The notes: generated by a model from the letters alone, not told the origin. Shown: positions 46,233 through 58,106, counted from the first letter of the stretch. The stretch is 64,000 nucleotides of DNA from Salegentibacter sediminis (GCF_002078605.1 NZ_MSJR01000006.1:124001-188000); one strand, 5' to 3'. Made by a program: numbers and translations.

Positions 46233-47048
46233 TTAAACCTTTATGGATGCATTTACCACCCGTTGGACGCTTAGTTCCAAATTTTTCGGAAGTAAATTAT
46301 CTTTAGGCAGAACGGCTAGAAACCGGTCATTATTAGAATCGTAGACGTTTTTAAAAAGAGGATTCGGGTAGCCTAAGGTTTGACAAACCTCTTCAATAAA
46401 ATCTTTTTGGTGAATTAAATCGCTGCTTCCCAGGTGAAAAACCCCGTTTTTCTTACGGTTTATTATGTAATGGACTTGCCTTGCAAAATGGTCTGCTTCG
46501 GTTACATTAATAACCACATTGGGGAACACCTCTATGGCTTCACCCAAATAGAGCATATTTTTTACTTCCTTTATTCGTGGGGAATCCAGCCCAAAAACCA
46601 TGGGAAGCCTAAGGATATTGTACTTCTCATTAGGTAATCTTAGCAGGGCATTTTCAATTTTAATCTTGAACCTTCCGTAAATACTTTGCGATAAGGTTTT
46701 ATCGTATTCGTAAGATGGAAAATTGGTAAAGGCATCAAAAACATTGGCTGAAGAAATAAAAATCAGTCTGGAGTTATGATGCTGCAGATAATTAATAATT
46801 GAGAAATGGGCTGCTATTTGTGCATTAAAATTTCCGCGAAGCGCAGAAATAATAATTGTGGGCTTAATATTTTCAAGCAGAATCTCAATATTTTCGGTTT
46901 CAAGGTCGTATTGATAAAAATGCTGATTTTTTTCCAGGACAGGATTATCTGTAAAATACGTACCATAGGTATCAAAATAGGAGCATAGCTCTTTATATAA
47001 GGCATTGCCTATAAAGCCGCTAGCTCCTAAAATCAATATTTTCTCCAA
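46233..47048 (-). CDS. RmlD-like NAD(P)-dependent sugar-nucleotide reductase/epimerase
   Basis: 271 residues of the extended SDR superfamily, closest in pattern to dTDP-4-dehydrorhamnose reductase. Rossmann motif ILGASGFIGNALY, FISSANVFDAFT, and YxxxK as SIYGRFKIK. No ATG is available at the conserved N-terminus; TTG at 47048 starts 4 nt after the gcvT stop. A surface-polysaccharide role would be usual, but no other sugar genes are nearby, so substrate is uncertain. Confidence 0.82.
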   Translation of the reverse strand: MEKILILGASGFIGNALYKELCSYFDTYGTYFTDNPVLEKNQHFYQYDLETENIEILLENIKPTIIISALRGNFNAQIAAHFSIINYLQHHNSRLIFISSANVFDAFTNFPSYEYDKTLSQSIYGRFKIKIENALLRLPNEKYNILRLPMVFGLDSPRIKEVKNMLYLGEAIEVFPNVVINVTEADHFARQVHYIINRKKNGVFHLGSSDLIHQKDFIEEVCQTLGYPNPLFKNVYDSNNDRFLAVLPKDNLLPKNLELSVQRVVNASIKV

Positions 47049-47052
47049 AAAT

Positions 47053-48135
47053 TTATCCTTTAAAAAAGGGTGATTTCACCTGTGTGGCGGGAACGGCTTT
47101 TTTTCTTATTTGAATTTGAATTTTATTTCCAACTCCTGCTACCTCTGTAGGGACGTAGCCTAAGCCAATTCCTTTTTCCAGCGACGGTGACATTGTACCC
47201 GAAGTTACCTGGCCAATAACCTTGCCATTTTCATCTACAATATCGTAACCTTGTCTTGGGATTCCACGCTCATCCAGTTCGAAAGCGATGAGTTTACGTT
47301 TGGGACCTTCTTCTTTTTCTTTTTTAAGATTTTCTGAATTAACGAAGTCTTTGGTGAATTTGGTGATCCAGCCAAGACCGGCTTCAATAGGAGAGGTTGT
47401 CTCATCAATATCATTCCCGTAAAGACAGAAGCCCATTTCCAAACGTAAGGTATCACGCGCCGCAAGACCTATGGGTTTAATTCCATAATCTTTTCCTGCC
47501 GCCATCACTTTTTCCCAGATTTCGGCAGCATCTTCATTTCTAAAGTAAATCTCAAAACCACCACTGCCAGTATATCCTGTAGCTGAAATAATCACTTTTT
47601 CTACACCGGCAAACTCGGCTACCTCGAAAGTGTAAAATTTCATATTCTGAAGATCTATATCGGTAAGTGCTTGCATGGCTTCAGCGGCTTTTGGCCCCTG
47701 GATAGCAAGTAAGGAAAGCTCATCACTCATATCGCGCATCGTCGCATCCATTGTATTGTGGTGAGATATCCAGTTCCAGTCTTTTTCAATATTAGAAGCA
47801 TTTACCACAAGCAGGTACTTTTCTTCATTGATACGATATACAATGAGATCGTCTACAATCCCTCCCGATTCGTTAGGCATACAAGTGTACTGTGCTTTTC
47901 CATCGGTAAGTTTGGAGGCGTCATTAGAACAAACTTTTTGTATAAGCTCTAAGGCTTTATCTCCAGAGATTAAAAATTCTCCCATATGGGAAACATCAAA
48001 AACACCAAGTTTTTCACGTACTGTTTGATGTTCAATATTTACTCCTTCGTAGGAAATCGGCATATTATAACCGGCAAAAGGAACCATTTTAGCATTTAAA
48101 GATTTATGGATGGCATCAAGGGCGATTTCTTTCAT
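47053..48135 (-). CDS. gcvT: Aminomethyltransferase (glycine cleavage T protein)
   Basis: 360 residues, usual length. Transfers the methylene group from the H-protein-bound aminomethyl to tetrahydrofolate. [30 protein letters not shown] (residues about 25-54) is the family N-terminus; [27 protein letters not shown] and GIGLGYVP follow. A -7 box is 16 nt upstream. gcvH/gcvP are not in the window. Confidence 0.95.
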   Translation of the reverse strand: MKEIALDAIHKSLNAKMVPFAGYNMPISYEGVNIEHQTVREKLGVFDVSHMGEFLISGDKALELIQKVCSNDASKLTDGKAQYTCMPNESGGIVDDLIVYRINEEKYLLVVNASNIEKDWNWISHHNTMDATMRDMSDELSLLAIQGPKAAEAMQALTDIDLQNMKFYTFEVAEFAGVEKVIISATGYTGSGGFEIYFRNEDAAEIWEKVMAAGKDYGIKPIGLAARDTLRLEMGFCLYGNDIDETTSPIEAGLGWITKFTKDFVNSENLKKEKEEGPKRKLIAFELDERGIPRQGYDIVDENGKVIGQVTSGTMSPSLEKGIGLGYVPTEVAGVGNKIQIQIRKKAVPATQVKSPFFKG

Positions 48136-48151
48136 TTTCTTAAAATTTGAG

Positions 48152-48159
48152 CAAATTTA
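48152..48159 (-). promoter_or_regulatory. -7 box TAAATTTG (minus strand) for gcvT
   Basis: Plus-strand CAAATTTA, 16 nt upstream of the ATG at 48135; no -33 recognised. Confidence 0.4.
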
Positions 48160-48210
48160 TTGAATTCTCCCTGAAATAAAGATGAAATATATTTTTTTAT
48201 TAAGTACCTA

Positions 48211-48229
48211 ATATTCTCCATTAGAATAT
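48211..48229. repeat. Perfect inverted repeat between gcvT and nnr
   Basis: ATATTCT-CCATT-AGAATAT: 7-bp arms, 5-nt spacer, in the divergent promoter region; an operator-like element for gcvT and/or the next gene. Confidence 0.4.
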
Positions 48230-48260
48230 GTGTATTTTAGTATAAAGCAATTTTACTTCA

Positions 48261-49793
48261 ATGAAGATTTATAGTGCCGAACAATTACAAAAAGCTGATA
48301 GCATAAGTGTTAAAAACCAGAATATTACCAGTACCGAGCTGATGGAACGTGCCGCCGGAATGGTGTTTAATCAAATTCACTCGCGCCTTGAGGCTAGTGA
48401 TATTGTGGTAAAAATATTTTGTGGAATAGGAAATAATGGAGGAGATGGTTTGGTGATAGCCCGAATGTTGGTAGAACACGGGTATGAGGTAAAAGTCTTC
48501 GTGGTGAACTACAGCGACAAACGCTCAAAGGATTTTCTGATTAATTACGACAGATTTAAAAATACCACTAAAGACTGGCCTGTACTTATTAAAAACCAGA
48601 ATGATTTTCCAAAAATTGACGAGGGTGATTTTGTAATTGATGCGATGTTTGGAATAGGCCTTAACCGCCCTATTGAGGGATGGGTAGGCGCTTTGGTAGC
48701 CCATATAAATAAATCAGGTGCATTTATACTTGCCATAGATATGCCATCGGGTCTCTATGCAGAAAAGATTCCCGAAAGTAAGTCTGCTATCATTAATGCT
48801 AATTTCACCCTTACTTTTCAGAGTCCGAAATTCACTTTTTTCCTTCCTCAAACCATGGATAATGTTGGTGATTTCCAGGTGTTGGATATAGGTTTAGACA
48901 AGGAATTTCTTGCAAAAACCAATACCAGTGCAAGGTTAATAGGAAAGGAAGAAGCCCGGCTATTATATAAAAACAGGAAAAAGAATTCCCATAAAGGAGA
49001 TTACGGTCATAGCCTGATAATTGGTGGTAGCTATGGAAAAATAGGCAGTATTGTACTTTCAGCAACTGCAGCACTTAAAACCGGCGCCGGCTTATGCAGT
49101 GTTTTTAGTCCTGAATGTGGTTATGAAATTATTCAAACGGCTTTGCCAGAAGCTATGGTGATTACCGATAAACAGAAAAAACATCTAAGCGAAATAAAAA
49201 TAGATTTTGAACCTGATGTTCTTTGCTTCGGAATGGGGGCGGGGACTGGCGATGAAGCGAGTAGTGCGTTTCAAAAATTACTTAAAGAGACCAAAAAGCC
49301 TATGCTAATTGATGCCGATGGTTTAAATATGCTGGCAAAAAATAAAGAACTTCTGGACCTTGTGCCAGAAAGATCTGTGCTCACCCCACATCCTAAAGAA
49401 TTAGAACGTCTTATCGGCAAGTGGGATGATGACCTTCATAAAATTAAAAAGGTCCAAAAGTTTATAAAAAAATATAATGTAATTCTTGTTTTAAAGGGAG
49501 CTCATAGCTTCTGTTTCAGCAAGGAGGAGATTTTTATAAATAACTCCGGAAATCCAGGAATGGCGACGGCTGGTGCTGGGGATGTACTGTCGGGAGTAAT
49601 TTCCGGTCTGATGTCGCAAAAATACGATCCTGTTATTGCTGTGGTTCTTGGGGTTTATCTTCATGGCTTAGCGGGCGATCTTGCTGCAGAAAAAATGGGA
49701 TATGAGGCTATTACTGCCCGGGAGATCATCAATAATTTGGGGGGTGCTTTTTTTGAATTATTCACAGAGGAAGAGGACCTTCATTTTGATTGA
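48261..49793 (+). CDS. nnr: Bifunctional NAD(P)H-hydrate epimerase / ADP-dependent dehydratase
   Basis: 510 residues; repairs hydrated NAD(P)H. N-terminal YjeF epimerase domain (about 1-215; IFCGIGNNGGDGLVIARML, AIDMPSGL) and C-terminal ribokinase-like dehydratase domain (about 230-500; KGDYGHSLIIGGSYGKIG, VLTPHPKELERL, ATAGAGDVLSGVISGLM). The fused form is the common bacterial one. Intact catalytic Asp in GAGD. Apparently monocistronic. Confidence 0.94.
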   Translation: MKIYSAEQLQKADSISVKNQNITSTELMERAAGMVFNQIHSRLEASDIVVKIFCGIGNNGGDGLVIARMLVEHGYEVKVFVVNYSDKRSKDFLINYDRFKNTTKDWPVLIKNQNDFPKIDEGDFVIDAMFGIGLNRPIEGWVGALVAHINKSGAFILAIDMPSGLYAEKIPESKSAIINANFTLTFQSPKFTFFLPQTMDNVGDFQVLDIGLDKEFLAKTNTSARLIGKEEARLLYKNRKKNSHKGDYGHSLIIGGSYGKIGSIVLSATAALKTGAGLCSVFSPECGYEIIQTALPEAMVITDKQKKHLSEIKIDFEPDVLCFGMGAGTGDEASSAFQKLLKETKKPMLIDADGLNMLAKNKELLDLVPERSVLTPHPKELERLIGKWDDDLHKIKKVQKFIKKYNVILVLKGAHSFCFSKEEIFINNSGNPGMATAGAGDVLSGVISGLMSQKYDPVIAVVLGVYLHGLAGDLAAEKMGYEAITAREIINNLGGAFFELFTEEEDLHFD

Positions 49794-49909
49794 AACTTTA
49801 TGCTTAAATCGTGAAGCAGGTAATTAAATGATAAATTTCAGCTAAGTTTATTTGGAATACTTTAACAGATGTTAGATTTTTGAGCTTTCAATTATAAATT
49901 TAAAAATTC

Positions 49910-51421
49910 ATGCAAACTCATCATTATATTAGTTCCGCCGTATTAGACCTTGCCACGATTCAGGATATACTGGAAACTAATAAAAAACTGGTCTTAAGCG
50001 ATGAGTCTGTTCTAAATATCAAAAAGTCCAGAGCCTATCTCGATAAAAAAATCCAGGAAAGTAATACTCCTGTTTACGGTATTAATACAGGCTTCGGAGC
50101 CTTATGTAATGTAAAGATCACTTCTGAAAAACTCACTGAATTACAGGAAAACCTTGTAAAATCTCATGCTTGTGGTACAGGAGAGAGAGTAGGGAAGCCA
50201 ATTATTAAACTAATGTTACTTCTCAAAATACAGTCTTTAAGTTACGGACATTCAGGGGTAGCACTAGAAACAGTAACGCGCCTTTTGGATTTTTATAATG
50301 AGGATATCCTGCCAGTGATTTTCGAACAAGGGTCTTTGGGAGCCTCTGGTGACCTTGCACCCCTGGCACATCTCGCTTTGCCACTAATAGGAGAGGGTGA
50401 AGTTTATTATAAGGGGCAGGAAATTACTGCTGCAGAAATGTTGCAGAAAATGGAGTGGAAGCCTTTAAAACTGCAGTCCAAAGAAGGACTTGCTCTTTTA
50501 AACGGCACCCAGTTTATGAGCGCCCATGCCGTATATGGCTTACTTCAGGCTTTTAAATTGTCTTACCTGGCAGATAAGGTTAGTGCGGTGTCTATGGACG
50601 GTTTCAACTGTAATATGTCGCCTTTTGATGAGCTGGTTCATCTGGTAAGGCCTCATAGAGGACAGGTTAAAACCGCAGAAAGGATAAGATATTTTTTAGA
50701 AGGAAGTGAAATTGCCCGAAAAGAAAAAGACAATGTTCAGGATCCTTATTCTTTCAGGTGTGTGCCCCAGGTACATGGCGCTACAAAGGATACCCTGGGT
50801 TTTGTTCGGAAGATTGTAAAAACTGAGATTAATTCAGTTACCGATAATCCTAATATTTTTATTGAAGAGGATAAAATAATCTCTGGTGGTAATTTTCATG
50901 GACAACCTCTGGCACTTGGCCTGGATTATTTAGCTATTGCCATGGCCGAGTTAGCCAATATTTCTGAAAGAAGAACATATCAGCTGGTGTCTGGGTCACG
51001 TGGACTACCTCAATTTCTTGTGGAGAACCCGGGTCTCAATAGCGGTTTTATGATTCCTCAATATACAGCAGCCAGTATTGTGAGCCAGAATAAACAATTT
51101 GCAGTTCCTGCTTCGGTAGATTCAATTGTTTCATCAAACGGGCAGGAGGATCACGTTAGTATGGGGGCAAACAGTGCGACAAAAATGATTAGAATCATTG
51201 AAAATGTAAATTCGGTTCTCGCCATCGAACTTTTTAATGCTTCACAGGCACTTCATTTCCGGGAACCTGCGCTGACTTCAGAAATTCTCCAGGAATTCAT
51301 TTCAGAATTCAGAAAAGAAGTGCCCATTGTAAAAGAGGATGTCACTATGGCGCCACATATTAAGAAAGCAAAGGAATTTTTGAATTCTTATAGAATTCTA
51401 CCTGAAGTTCTTTTCGAATAA
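49910..51421 (+). CDS. hutH: Histidine ammonia-lyase
   Basis: 503 residues; deaminates histidine to urocanate. MIO prosthetic group forms from Ala145-Ser146-Gly147 in GSLGASGDLAPLAHLAL; GINTGFGALCNV, NGTQFMSAHAVYGL, DPYSFRCVPQVHGA and SVTDNPNIF are family motifs distinguishing it from PAL/TAL by pattern. Stands alone: no hutU/hutI/hutG beside it. Closed by a strong terminator. Confidence 0.93.
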   Translation: MQTHHYISSAVLDLATIQDILETNKKLVLSDESVLNIKKSRAYLDKKIQESNTPVYGINTGFGALCNVKITSEKLTELQENLVKSHACGTGERVGKPIIKLMLLLKIQSLSYGHSGVALETVTRLLDFYNEDILPVIFEQGSLGASGDLAPLAHLALPLIGEGEVYYKGQEITAAEMLQKMEWKPLKLQSKEGLALLNGTQFMSAHAVYGLLQAFKLSYLADKVSAVSMDGFNCNMSPFDELVHLVRPHRGQVKTAERIRYFLEGSEIARKEKDNVQDPYSFRCVPQVHGATKDTLGFVRKIVKTEINSVTDNPNIFIEEDKIISGGNFHGQPLALGLDYLAIAMAELANISERRTYQLVSGSRGLPQFLVENPGLNSGFMIPQYTAASIVSQNKQFAVPASVDSIVSSNGQEDHVSMGANSATKMIRIIENVNSVLAIELFNASQALHFREPALTSEILQEFISEFRKEVPIVKEDVTMAPHIKKAKEFLNSYRILPEVLFE

Positions 51422-51442
51422 GACCTTAGAGTTATAAAAAAC

Positions 51443-51480
51443 AAAAAGCCGCTTGAGAAGTCAAACGGCTTTTTGTTTTT
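51443..51480. terminator. Intrinsic terminator, bidirectional (hutH / clpC)
   Basis: AAAAAGCCG...TTGA-GAAG-TCAA...CGGCTTTTT with a GAAG tetraloop and one mismatch; T-tract follows. Confidence 0.9.
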
Positions 51481-51496
51481 AGCTTGTTTTTGTATT

Positions 51497-54058
51497 TTAA
51501 GATTCGGCTTCTTTAACCGGTTTTTCTACCTTAATGGTGAGTTCATTTTTCTTTTCATCCAGGTCCATAAAGATAATATCTCCTTCGGCTATTTTGGAAG
51601 TGATTATCTCTTCGGCAAGGGCATCTTCAATATACTTTTGAATTGCTCTGTTAAGTGGTCTTGCCCCATATTGTTTATCGAAGCCTTTTTCGGCAATAAA
51701 GTCTTTCGCTTTATCACTTAATTTAAGGTTATAGCCTAACCCTCCAATTCTGTCATATAATTTCACAAGCTCTATCTCGATGATTTTATGAATATCTTCT
51801 CTTTCAAGAGAATTGAAGATCACCACATCATCAATTCTGTTAAGGAATTCTGGCGCGAAGGCTTTTTTAAGGGCATTCTCAATAACACTTTTCGTATTTT
51901 CATCTGCCTGAGAACGCTGTGAAGCAGTTCCGAAACCAACTCCCTGACCGAAATCTTTCAATTTCCTTGCTCCAATATTAGAGGTCATTATAATAATGGT
52001 GTTTCTGAAATCTATCTTCCGACCTAAACTGTCGGTGAGGTAACCATCATCAAGTACCTGCAATAGCATATTGAAAACATCAGGATGTGCTTTTTCTACC
52101 TCATCGAGTAATATTACTGCATAAGGTTTACGTCTTACTTTCTCGGTAAGCTGGCCACCTTCTTCATAACCAACATATCCCGGAGGTGCACCTATCAATC
52201 GGGATACAGCGAATTTTTCCATGTACTCGCTCATATCAATTCTGATAAGGGCATCGTCGTTATCAAAAAGCTCCCGGGCAAGGACCTTTGCTAACTGGGT
52301 TTTCCCCACCCCGGTTTGCCCAAGAAATATAAATGACCCAATGGGTTTATTGGGATCCTTAAGACCCGCTCGATTACGCTGAATGGCTTTTACAACTTTG
52401 GCCACAGCTTCGTCCTGACCAATTACTTTTCCTTTTATCTTTTTAGGTAATTCTACCAGTTTATTACTTTCGGTTTGAGCGATTCTATTAACCGGAACTC
52501 CAGTAATCATAGAAACCACATCGGCAACATCATCTTCACTAACTGTCTCCTTGTGTTTTTTAGATTCTTCTTCCCAACGTTCCTGGGCTAGCTGAAGTTC
52601 TTTTTCAAGATTTTTTTCATCATCTCTTAATTTGGCAGCTTCTTCATATTTTTGCTTTTTCACTACTGAATTTTTCTTCTCTCTAACTTCTTCCAGCTTT
52701 CTCTCGAGGTCAAGAATCTGTTTTGGTACATCGATATTTGTGATATGAACCCGGGAGCCTGCTTCATCTAAAGCATCAATAGCCTTGTCTGGAAGAAACC
52801 TATCGGTCATATACCGGTTGGTTAATTTCACACAGGCATCAATAGCTTCTGGAGTATAAACCACATTGTGGTGGTCTTCATATTTATCTTTGATATTATT
52901 AAGGATTTCTATTGTTTCTTCTACAGAAGTGGGTTCTACGATCACTTTCTGAAAGCGTCGCTCCAATGCCCCATCTTTTTCGATGTATTGCCTGTACTCG
53001 TCTAAAGTGGTTGCACCAATACATTGTATTTCACCACGCGCTAAGGCAGGTTTAAACATATTGCTTGCATCTAGGCTACCTGTAGCTCCACCAGCACCAA
53101 CAATGGTGTGAATCTCATCTATAAATAGAATGATATCGTCATTCTTTTCCAACTCGTTCATAACCGCCTTCATACGTTCTTCAAACTGACCGCGGTATTT
53201 TGTGCCCGCCACCAGGCTGGCAAGATCGAGAGTTACAACCCTTTTGTCGAATAATATTCTTGATACTTTCCTTTGGATAATTCTCAAAGCAAGCCCTTCA
53301 GCAATGGCTGATTTACCTACTCCAGGTTCCCCTATTAACAGCGGGTTATTTTTCTTTCTTCTGCTTAGAATTTGCGAAACTCTTTCGATTTCCTTTTCGC
53401 GTCCAACAACGGGATCTAATTTATCGGCTTCGGCAAGGGCAGTTAAATCTCTTCCGAAGTTATCAAGAACCGGGGTTTTTGACTTCTTAGAGGTTTTACC
53501 CGGCCCACCTGAGCCACTCCCGCTAAACGGATTGTCTTTGGTGGCATCATCGGCACCGCTGTCTTCATCAGAAAAAGCACTTGAAGGGCTATCTGTGAAA
53601 TCATTTTCGTCACTGGCGATCATGTATTTAAACTGATCCTTCACCCCATCATAATCAATCTTTAATTTATTTAAAAGCTTAGTGGTGGGGTCGTTTTCAT
53701 TTCTTAAAATGCAAAGTAGCAGGTGTGCTGTATTAATTGAAGAACTCTGGAAAAGTTTTGCCTCCAGAAAAGTTGTCTTCAAGGCTCTTTCTGCCTGTCG
53801 GGTTAAATGCAGATTCCGCTTGTCGTTAGATAGACTGCCTATGTTAGGATTGGCCGGACTAAGAATTTCGACTTTTCTTCTCAGGTGGCTAAGGTCTATA
53901 TCCATCGCATTTAAAATATCTATGGCCTTACCGTCGCCATCACGAAGTAATCCCAGCATAAGATGCTCGGTTCCTATAAAATCATGCCCCAGCCTGAGAG
54001 CTTCCTCTTTGCTGTAAGCAATTACGTCTTTTACTCTTGGGGAAAAATTATCATCCAT
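51497..54058 (-). CDS. clpC: ATP-dependent Clp protease ATP-binding subunit ClpC
   Basis: 853-residue Hsp100 unfoldase. Clp N domain (about 1-145, two repeats), AAA1 with Walker [15 protein letters not shown] and Walker [11 protein letters not shown], a UVR/middle coiled coil (about 410-470), AAA2 with [14 protein letters not shown] and [10 protein letters not shown], and the C-terminal D2 small domain. The short M-domain with UVR marks ClpC rather than ClpB. Delivers substrates to ClpP. Divergent from gyrA. An unusual Ser/Gly/Asp-rich linker ([19 protein letters not shown]) joins the N domain to AAA1. Confidence 0.95.
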   Translation of the reverse strand: MDDNFSPRVKDVIAYSKEEALRLGHDFIGTEHLMLGLLRDGDGKAIDILNAMDIDLSHLRRKVEILSPANPNIGSLSNDKRNLHLTRQAERALKTTFLEAKLFQSSSINTAHLLLCILRNENDPTTKLLNKLKIDYDGVKDQFKYMIASDENDFTDSPSSAFSDEDSGADDATKDNPFSGSGSGGPGKTSKKSKTPVLDNFGRDLTALAEADKLDPVVGREKEIERVSQILSRRKKNNPLLIGEPGVGKSAIAEGLALRIIQRKVSRILFDKRVVTLDLASLVAGTKYRGQFEERMKAVMNELEKNDDIILFIDEIHTIVGAGGATGSLDASNMFKPALARGEIQCIGATTLDEYRQYIEKDGALERRFQKVIVEPTSVEETIEILNNIKDKYEDHHNVVYTPEAIDACVKLTNRYMTDRFLPDKAIDALDEAGSRVHITNIDVPKQILDLERKLEEVREKKNSVVKKQKYEEAAKLRDDEKNLEKELQLAQERWEEESKKHKETVSEDDVADVVSMITGVPVNRIAQTESNKLVELPKKIKGKVIGQDEAVAKVVKAIQRNRAGLKDPNKPIGSFIFLGQTGVGKTQLAKVLARELFDNDDALIRIDMSEYMEKFAVSRLIGAPPGYVGYEEGGQLTEKVRRKPYAVILLDEVEKAHPDVFNMLLQVLDDGYLTDSLGRKIDFRNTIIIMTSNIGARKLKDFGQGVGFGTASQRSQADENTKSVIENALKKAFAPEFLNRIDDVVIFNSLEREDIHKIIEIELVKLYDRIGGLGYNLKLSDKAKDFIAEKGFDKQYGARPLNRAIQKYIEDALAEEIITSKIAEGDIIFMDLDEKKNELTIKVEKPVKEAES

Positions 54059-54303
54059 CTTTATCTTCCTTTCTCTCTGTTATTTCAACTAAAACTTTCA
54101 AAAATCATACCTTTTGGAGAGTCTTAAGCTAATTGACAAAATAACTTCCAATTATCAAAATGGAAAGTAAGGAACTTATTAACGAAACTCCACTAAAAAT
54201 TTGTTAATAAAATATGGGTAATATCGGGCTGAAGGAGCCGTTCAACAGAGATAAAATATGTAAATTGGCTCGTTAGATTTTAGAACTAAAATAAACTTAG
54301 AAT

Positions 54304-56835
54304 ATGGCTGAAGGAGAAAAGTTAATTCCTATCAACATTGAAGACGAAATGAAGTCGGCTTACATTGATTATTCAATGTCGGTCATTGTGTCACGTGCTC
54401 TTCCCGATGTACGTGATGGTTTAAAACCGGTACACCGCCGGGTTTTATTCGGGATGCACGAACTTGGTGTACTTTCAAACCGTGCTTATAAAAAATCTGC
54501 AAGGATTGTAGGGGAAGTTTTAGGTAAATATCACCCTCACGGAGACTCCTCAGTTTATGATACCATGGTTAGGATGGCTCAGCACTGGAGCATGCGCTAT
54601 ATGTTAGTAGATGGCCAGGGTAACTTTGGTTCGGTAGATGGTGATAGCCCTGCCGCCATGCGTTATACCGAAGCCCGAATGCGGAAGATAAGTGAAGATA
54701 TGCTTATCGATATTGATAAAAATACGGTTGATACCCAACTGAATTTTGATGATTCTCTTTCCGAGCCAGTAGTTCTTCCTACAAGAATTCCCAATCTTTT
54801 AGTCAATGGAGCAAGTGGAATTGCTGTAGGTATGGCGACAAATATGGCTCCACATAATTTATCTGAAGTTATAGATGGTACCATAGCTTATATCGATAAC
54901 CACGATATAGAAATAGATGAACTAATAGAACATATTAAAGCCCCTGATTTTCCAACAGGAGGAACCATTTATGGTTACGATGGTGTTAGAGAAGCTTTTA
55001 AAACAGGAAAGGGACGGGTAGTTCTCCGGGCTAAATCTTCGCTGGAAGAAATTAACGGGAGAGAGTTTATTGTGGTTACCGAAATTCCTTACCAGGTAAA
55101 CAAGGCGGATATGATCAAGAAAACCGCTGACCTGGTAAATGAAAAGAAAATAGAAGGTATTTCGCTCATAAGAGACGAATCAGACCGTAATGGAATGCGC
55201 ATAGTATACCAATTAAAAAGAGATGCCATTCCAAATATTGTTTTAAATACCTTATATAAGCATACTGCACTTCAGTCCTCCTTTAGCGTAAATAATATTG
55301 CGCTGGTAAATGGCCGTCCTGAGTTGCTTAACTTAAAAGACATTATTTACCATTTTGTGGAGCACCGCCATGTGGTAGTGGTGAGAAGAACTGAATTTGA
55401 GCTGAAAAAAGCTGAAGATCGTGCTCACATCCTTGAAGGTCTTATTATAGCTTCAGATAATATTGATGAGGTTATCGCACTTATCAGGGCTTCCGGAAAT
55501 GCCGAGGAAGCAAGGGAGAAATTAATGGATAAGTTTGAATTAACCGAAATTCAGGCCAGAGCTATCGTAGAAATGCGATTAAGACAACTTACCGGACTCG
55601 AGCAAGACAAATTACGTGCAGAATATGAAGAAATCCTTAAAACCATAGAAGATCTTAAAGACATTTTGGCACGTAAAGAACGCAGAATGCAGGTTATTAA
55701 GGATGAACTTCTGGAAGTAAAAGAGAAATATGGTGACGAACGTCGTTCTACTATAGAATATTCCGGAGGAGATTTAAGCATAGAAGATATGATTCCGGAT
55801 GAGCAGGTGGTAATTACCATTTCACACGCCGGTTATATTAAAAGAACTTCTCTTAATGAATATAAAACCCAAAATAGAGGAGGAGTAGGCCAGAAAGGTT
55901 CTACCACCCGAAATGAGGATTTTCTGGAATATCTTTTTGCAGGAACCAATCACCAATATATGCTCTTCTTTACTCAAAAAGGAAAATGTTACTGGATGCG
56001 GGTTTATGAAATTCCGGAAGGTAGTAAGGCCTCAAAAGGTAGAGCAATTCAAAATTTAATCAATATCGATCCAGATGATAGGGTTAAAGCCTTTATCAAT
56101 ACTCAGGACCTCAAAGATGAGGAATATGTAAACAGCCATTATGTGATTATGGCAACCAAAAAGGGACAGGTGAAAAAAACTTCCCTGGAGCAGTATTCCC
56201 GTCCAAGAACTAATGGAATTAATGCCATTACCATTAGAGAAGATGATGAATTGCTGGAGGCTAAACTTACCAATGGCGAAAGTCAGGTAATGCTTGCCAT
56301 AAAAAGCGGAAAAGCCATAAGGTTTGAAGAAAGCAAAACCCGTCCTATGGGAAGAAACGCATCAGGGGTAAGAGGTATCACACTTGCCGATAAGGATGAT
56401 GAAGTTGTAGGGATGGTTTCGGTAGAAGACTTTAATTCTGATATCCTGGTAGTTTCCGAAAATGGTTACGGAAAACGTTCAAGTCTTGATGACTATAGAA
56501 TTACAAATCGTGGAGGGAAAGGAGTAAAGACCATTTCTATTACCGAAAAAACCGGAAATTTAGTCGCGATTAAAAATGTTTCGGATGAAGACGATGTTAT
56601 GATTATTAATAAATCCGGAATAGTAATAAGAATGGAGGTTGCTAATTTAAGGGTCATGGGACGTGCAACTCAGGGAGTTAGGCTTATCAATTTAAAAGGT
56701 AATGATTCTATTGCTGCGGTAGCCAAGGTGCTTCATGATGAAGATGATGTAGAGCATATGGAAGACGCCATAACACCTGAACCTACTAAGCCCGATGCCA
56801 ATGGCACAACTATTGCTGAGGATAGTGAAGAATAA
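54304..56835 (+). CDS. gyrA: DNA gyrase subunit A
   Basis: 843-residue DNA-cleavage subunit of gyrase. Catalytic Tyr in [35 protein letters not shown] keeps Ser83- and Asp87-equivalents (Ala84 is Ser). A GyrA-box-like [11 protein letters not shown], and a later NRGGKG, in the C-terminal beta-pinwheel separate it from ParC at 31348. It ends in an acidic tail. Co-oriented with the TPR gene 23 nt downstream. Confidence 0.95.
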   Translation: MAEGEKLIPINIEDEMKSAYIDYSMSVIVSRALPDVRDGLKPVHRRVLFGMHELGVLSNRAYKKSARIVGEVLGKYHPHGDSSVYDTMVRMAQHWSMRYMLVDGQGNFGSVDGDSPAAMRYTEARMRKISEDMLIDIDKNTVDTQLNFDDSLSEPVVLPTRIPNLLVNGASGIAVGMATNMAPHNLSEVIDGTIAYIDNHDIEIDELIEHIKAPDFPTGGTIYGYDGVREAFKTGKGRVVLRAKSSLEEINGREFIVVTEIPYQVNKADMIKKTADLVNEKKIEGISLIRDESDRNGMRIVYQLKRDAIPNIVLNTLYKHTALQSSFSVNNIALVNGRPELLNLKDIIYHFVEHRHVVVVRRTEFELKKAEDRAHILEGLIIASDNIDEVIALIRASGNAEEAREKLMDKFELTEIQARAIVEMRLRQLTGLEQDKLRAEYEEILKTIEDLKDILARKERRMQVIKDELLEVKEKYGDERRSTIEYSGGDLSIEDMIPDEQVVITISHAGYIKRTSLNEYKTQNRGGVGQKGSTTRNEDFLEYLFAGTNHQYMLFFTQKGKCYWMRVYEIPEGSKASKGRAIQNLINIDPDDRVKAFINTQDLKDEEYVNSHYVIMATKKGQVKKTSLEQYSRPRTNGINAITIREDDELLEAKLTNGESQVMLAIKSGKAIRFEESKTRPMGRNASGVRGITLADKDDEVVGMVSVEDFNSDILVVSENGYGKRSSLDDYRITNRGGKGVKTISITEKTGNLVAIKNVSDEDDVMIINKSGIVIRMEVANLRVMGRATQGVRLINLKGNDSIAAVAKVLHDEDDVEHMEDAITPEPTKPDANGTTIAEDSEE

Positions 56836-56858
56836 ATTAAATATAAAACCAAATCAAA

Positions 56859-58106
56859 ATGAAAATTAATATTTTAACAGTAGCTCTGTCATTTTTCACC
56901 CTGGCAGCAGTTGCTCAAAAAAGTGAAATTAGAAATGCCGGAGACGCGGTGGAAGATGGTAACTACACCGAAGCCAAAGCTGAAATAGAAAAAGCAGAGC
57001 CCATGTTAGCCGATGCTAATGATAAATGGAAGGAAAGATTTTACCTTTATAAGGGGCAGGCATATCTTGGAAGTGGCGAAAATGTGACAGTGGAGGATAT
57101 GCTAACCGCATCTGAAGCTTTCCAAAAAGCGGCTGAGATGGGAAGTACTGAAGCTCAGGATGGATTATTAAATGTAAGAAACAGCCTGGTACAAAGTGCA
57201 GTGGATGATCAAAATGCTGAGAATTATAAAAGCGCTTCAGAAAAACTTCTTACAAGTTATAAGTTAAACCCAAAGGATACCCTTTATCTTTATTACGCTG
57301 CGGCAAATTCTCTGAATGCTCAGGACTATGATACAGCCCTGGAATATTATAAAGAACTTAGAGATTTAGGTTTTGACGGTGCTGAGATAGAATACCTCGC
57401 TACCAATGTCGAGACCGGAGAACAGGAAGCTATGCCAAAGGAACAACGTGACCTTATGGTAAAAACCGATGAGTATACAGATCCTGAAGACAGAAAATCT
57501 CCTTCTAAAAAAGGTGAAATCGCTAAGAATATTGCTCTTATATATATCAACCAGGAGAAAATGGATGAGGCTGTTGAAGCCATGGAAGATGCCAAACGCG
57601 AGAATCCTGATAATGTGATGCTAATTCAAGCTGAGGCTGATATGTATTACCGAATGGGCGATAAAGAGAAGTATAATGAGTTAATGAAACAGGTTCTTGA
57701 GAAAAGCCCTGATGATCCTACTATCTATTACAATCTTGGTGTAACTACAGCCGAATTAGGAGATACCGAAGGAGCTATTGAATACTATGAGAAAGCTTTG
57801 GAACTTGACCCTGATATGTCAGAAGCAAGAATGAATATTGTTGTAGCAATTCTTGCTCAAGAAAGAGAGATCATTGATCAAATGAATCAATTGGGAATGA
57901 GCAAAGAAGACAATAAGCGTTATGAGGAGCTTGAGGAAGAGCGTTTAGAAGTATATCAAGAAGTAATTCCTTACCTTGAAGATGCTATTGAGCATGATCC
58001 TGAGAATGTTGAAATTATCAGGACTGCAATGAATATTTTTAGTGCTCTTGACCAGGAGGAAAAAGCTCAGGTAATGAGAAAGAAATTAGAAGAATTACAA
58101 CAGTAA
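56859..58106 (+). CDS. Secreted TPR-repeat protein
   Basis: 415 residues with a signal peptide (SFFTLAAVAQK, cleavage after AVA). Tetratricopeptide repeats run over about 30-410; clear units are NYTEAKAEIEKAEP, YDTALEYYKELRDLGF, PTIYYNLGVTTAELGDTEGA and the following repeat ending LDPDMSEA. Periplasmic protein-protein scaffold by inference. Only 23 nt after gyrA and followed by a terminator, so co-transcribed with it. Confidence 0.88.
   Translation: MKINILTVALSFFTLAAVAQKSEIRNAGDAVEDGNYTEAKAEIEKAEPMLADANDKWKERFYLYKGQAYLGSGENVTVEDMLTASEAFQKAAEMGSTEAQDGLLNVRNSLVQSAVDDQNAENYKSASEKLLTSYKLNPKDTLYLYYAAANSLNAQDYDTALEYYKELRDLGFDGAEIEYLATNVETGEQEAMPKEQRDLMVKTDEYTDPEDRKSPSKKGEIAKNIALIYINQEKMDEAVEAMEDAKRENPDNVMLIQAEADMYYRMGDKEKYNELMKQVLEKSPDDPTIYYNLGVTTAELGDTEGAIEYYEKALELDPDMSEARMNIVVAILAQEREIIDQMNQLGMSKEDNKRYEELEEERLEVYQEVIPYLEDAIEHDPENVEIIRTAMNIFSALDQEEKAQVMRKKLEELQQ

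Noticed and set aside
53202..54017. Plus-strand open frames of 144 and 111 aa opposite clpC
   Set aside because: Shadows of the conserved ClpC N-terminal region; Leu/Ser-rich sequence typical of antisense frames.
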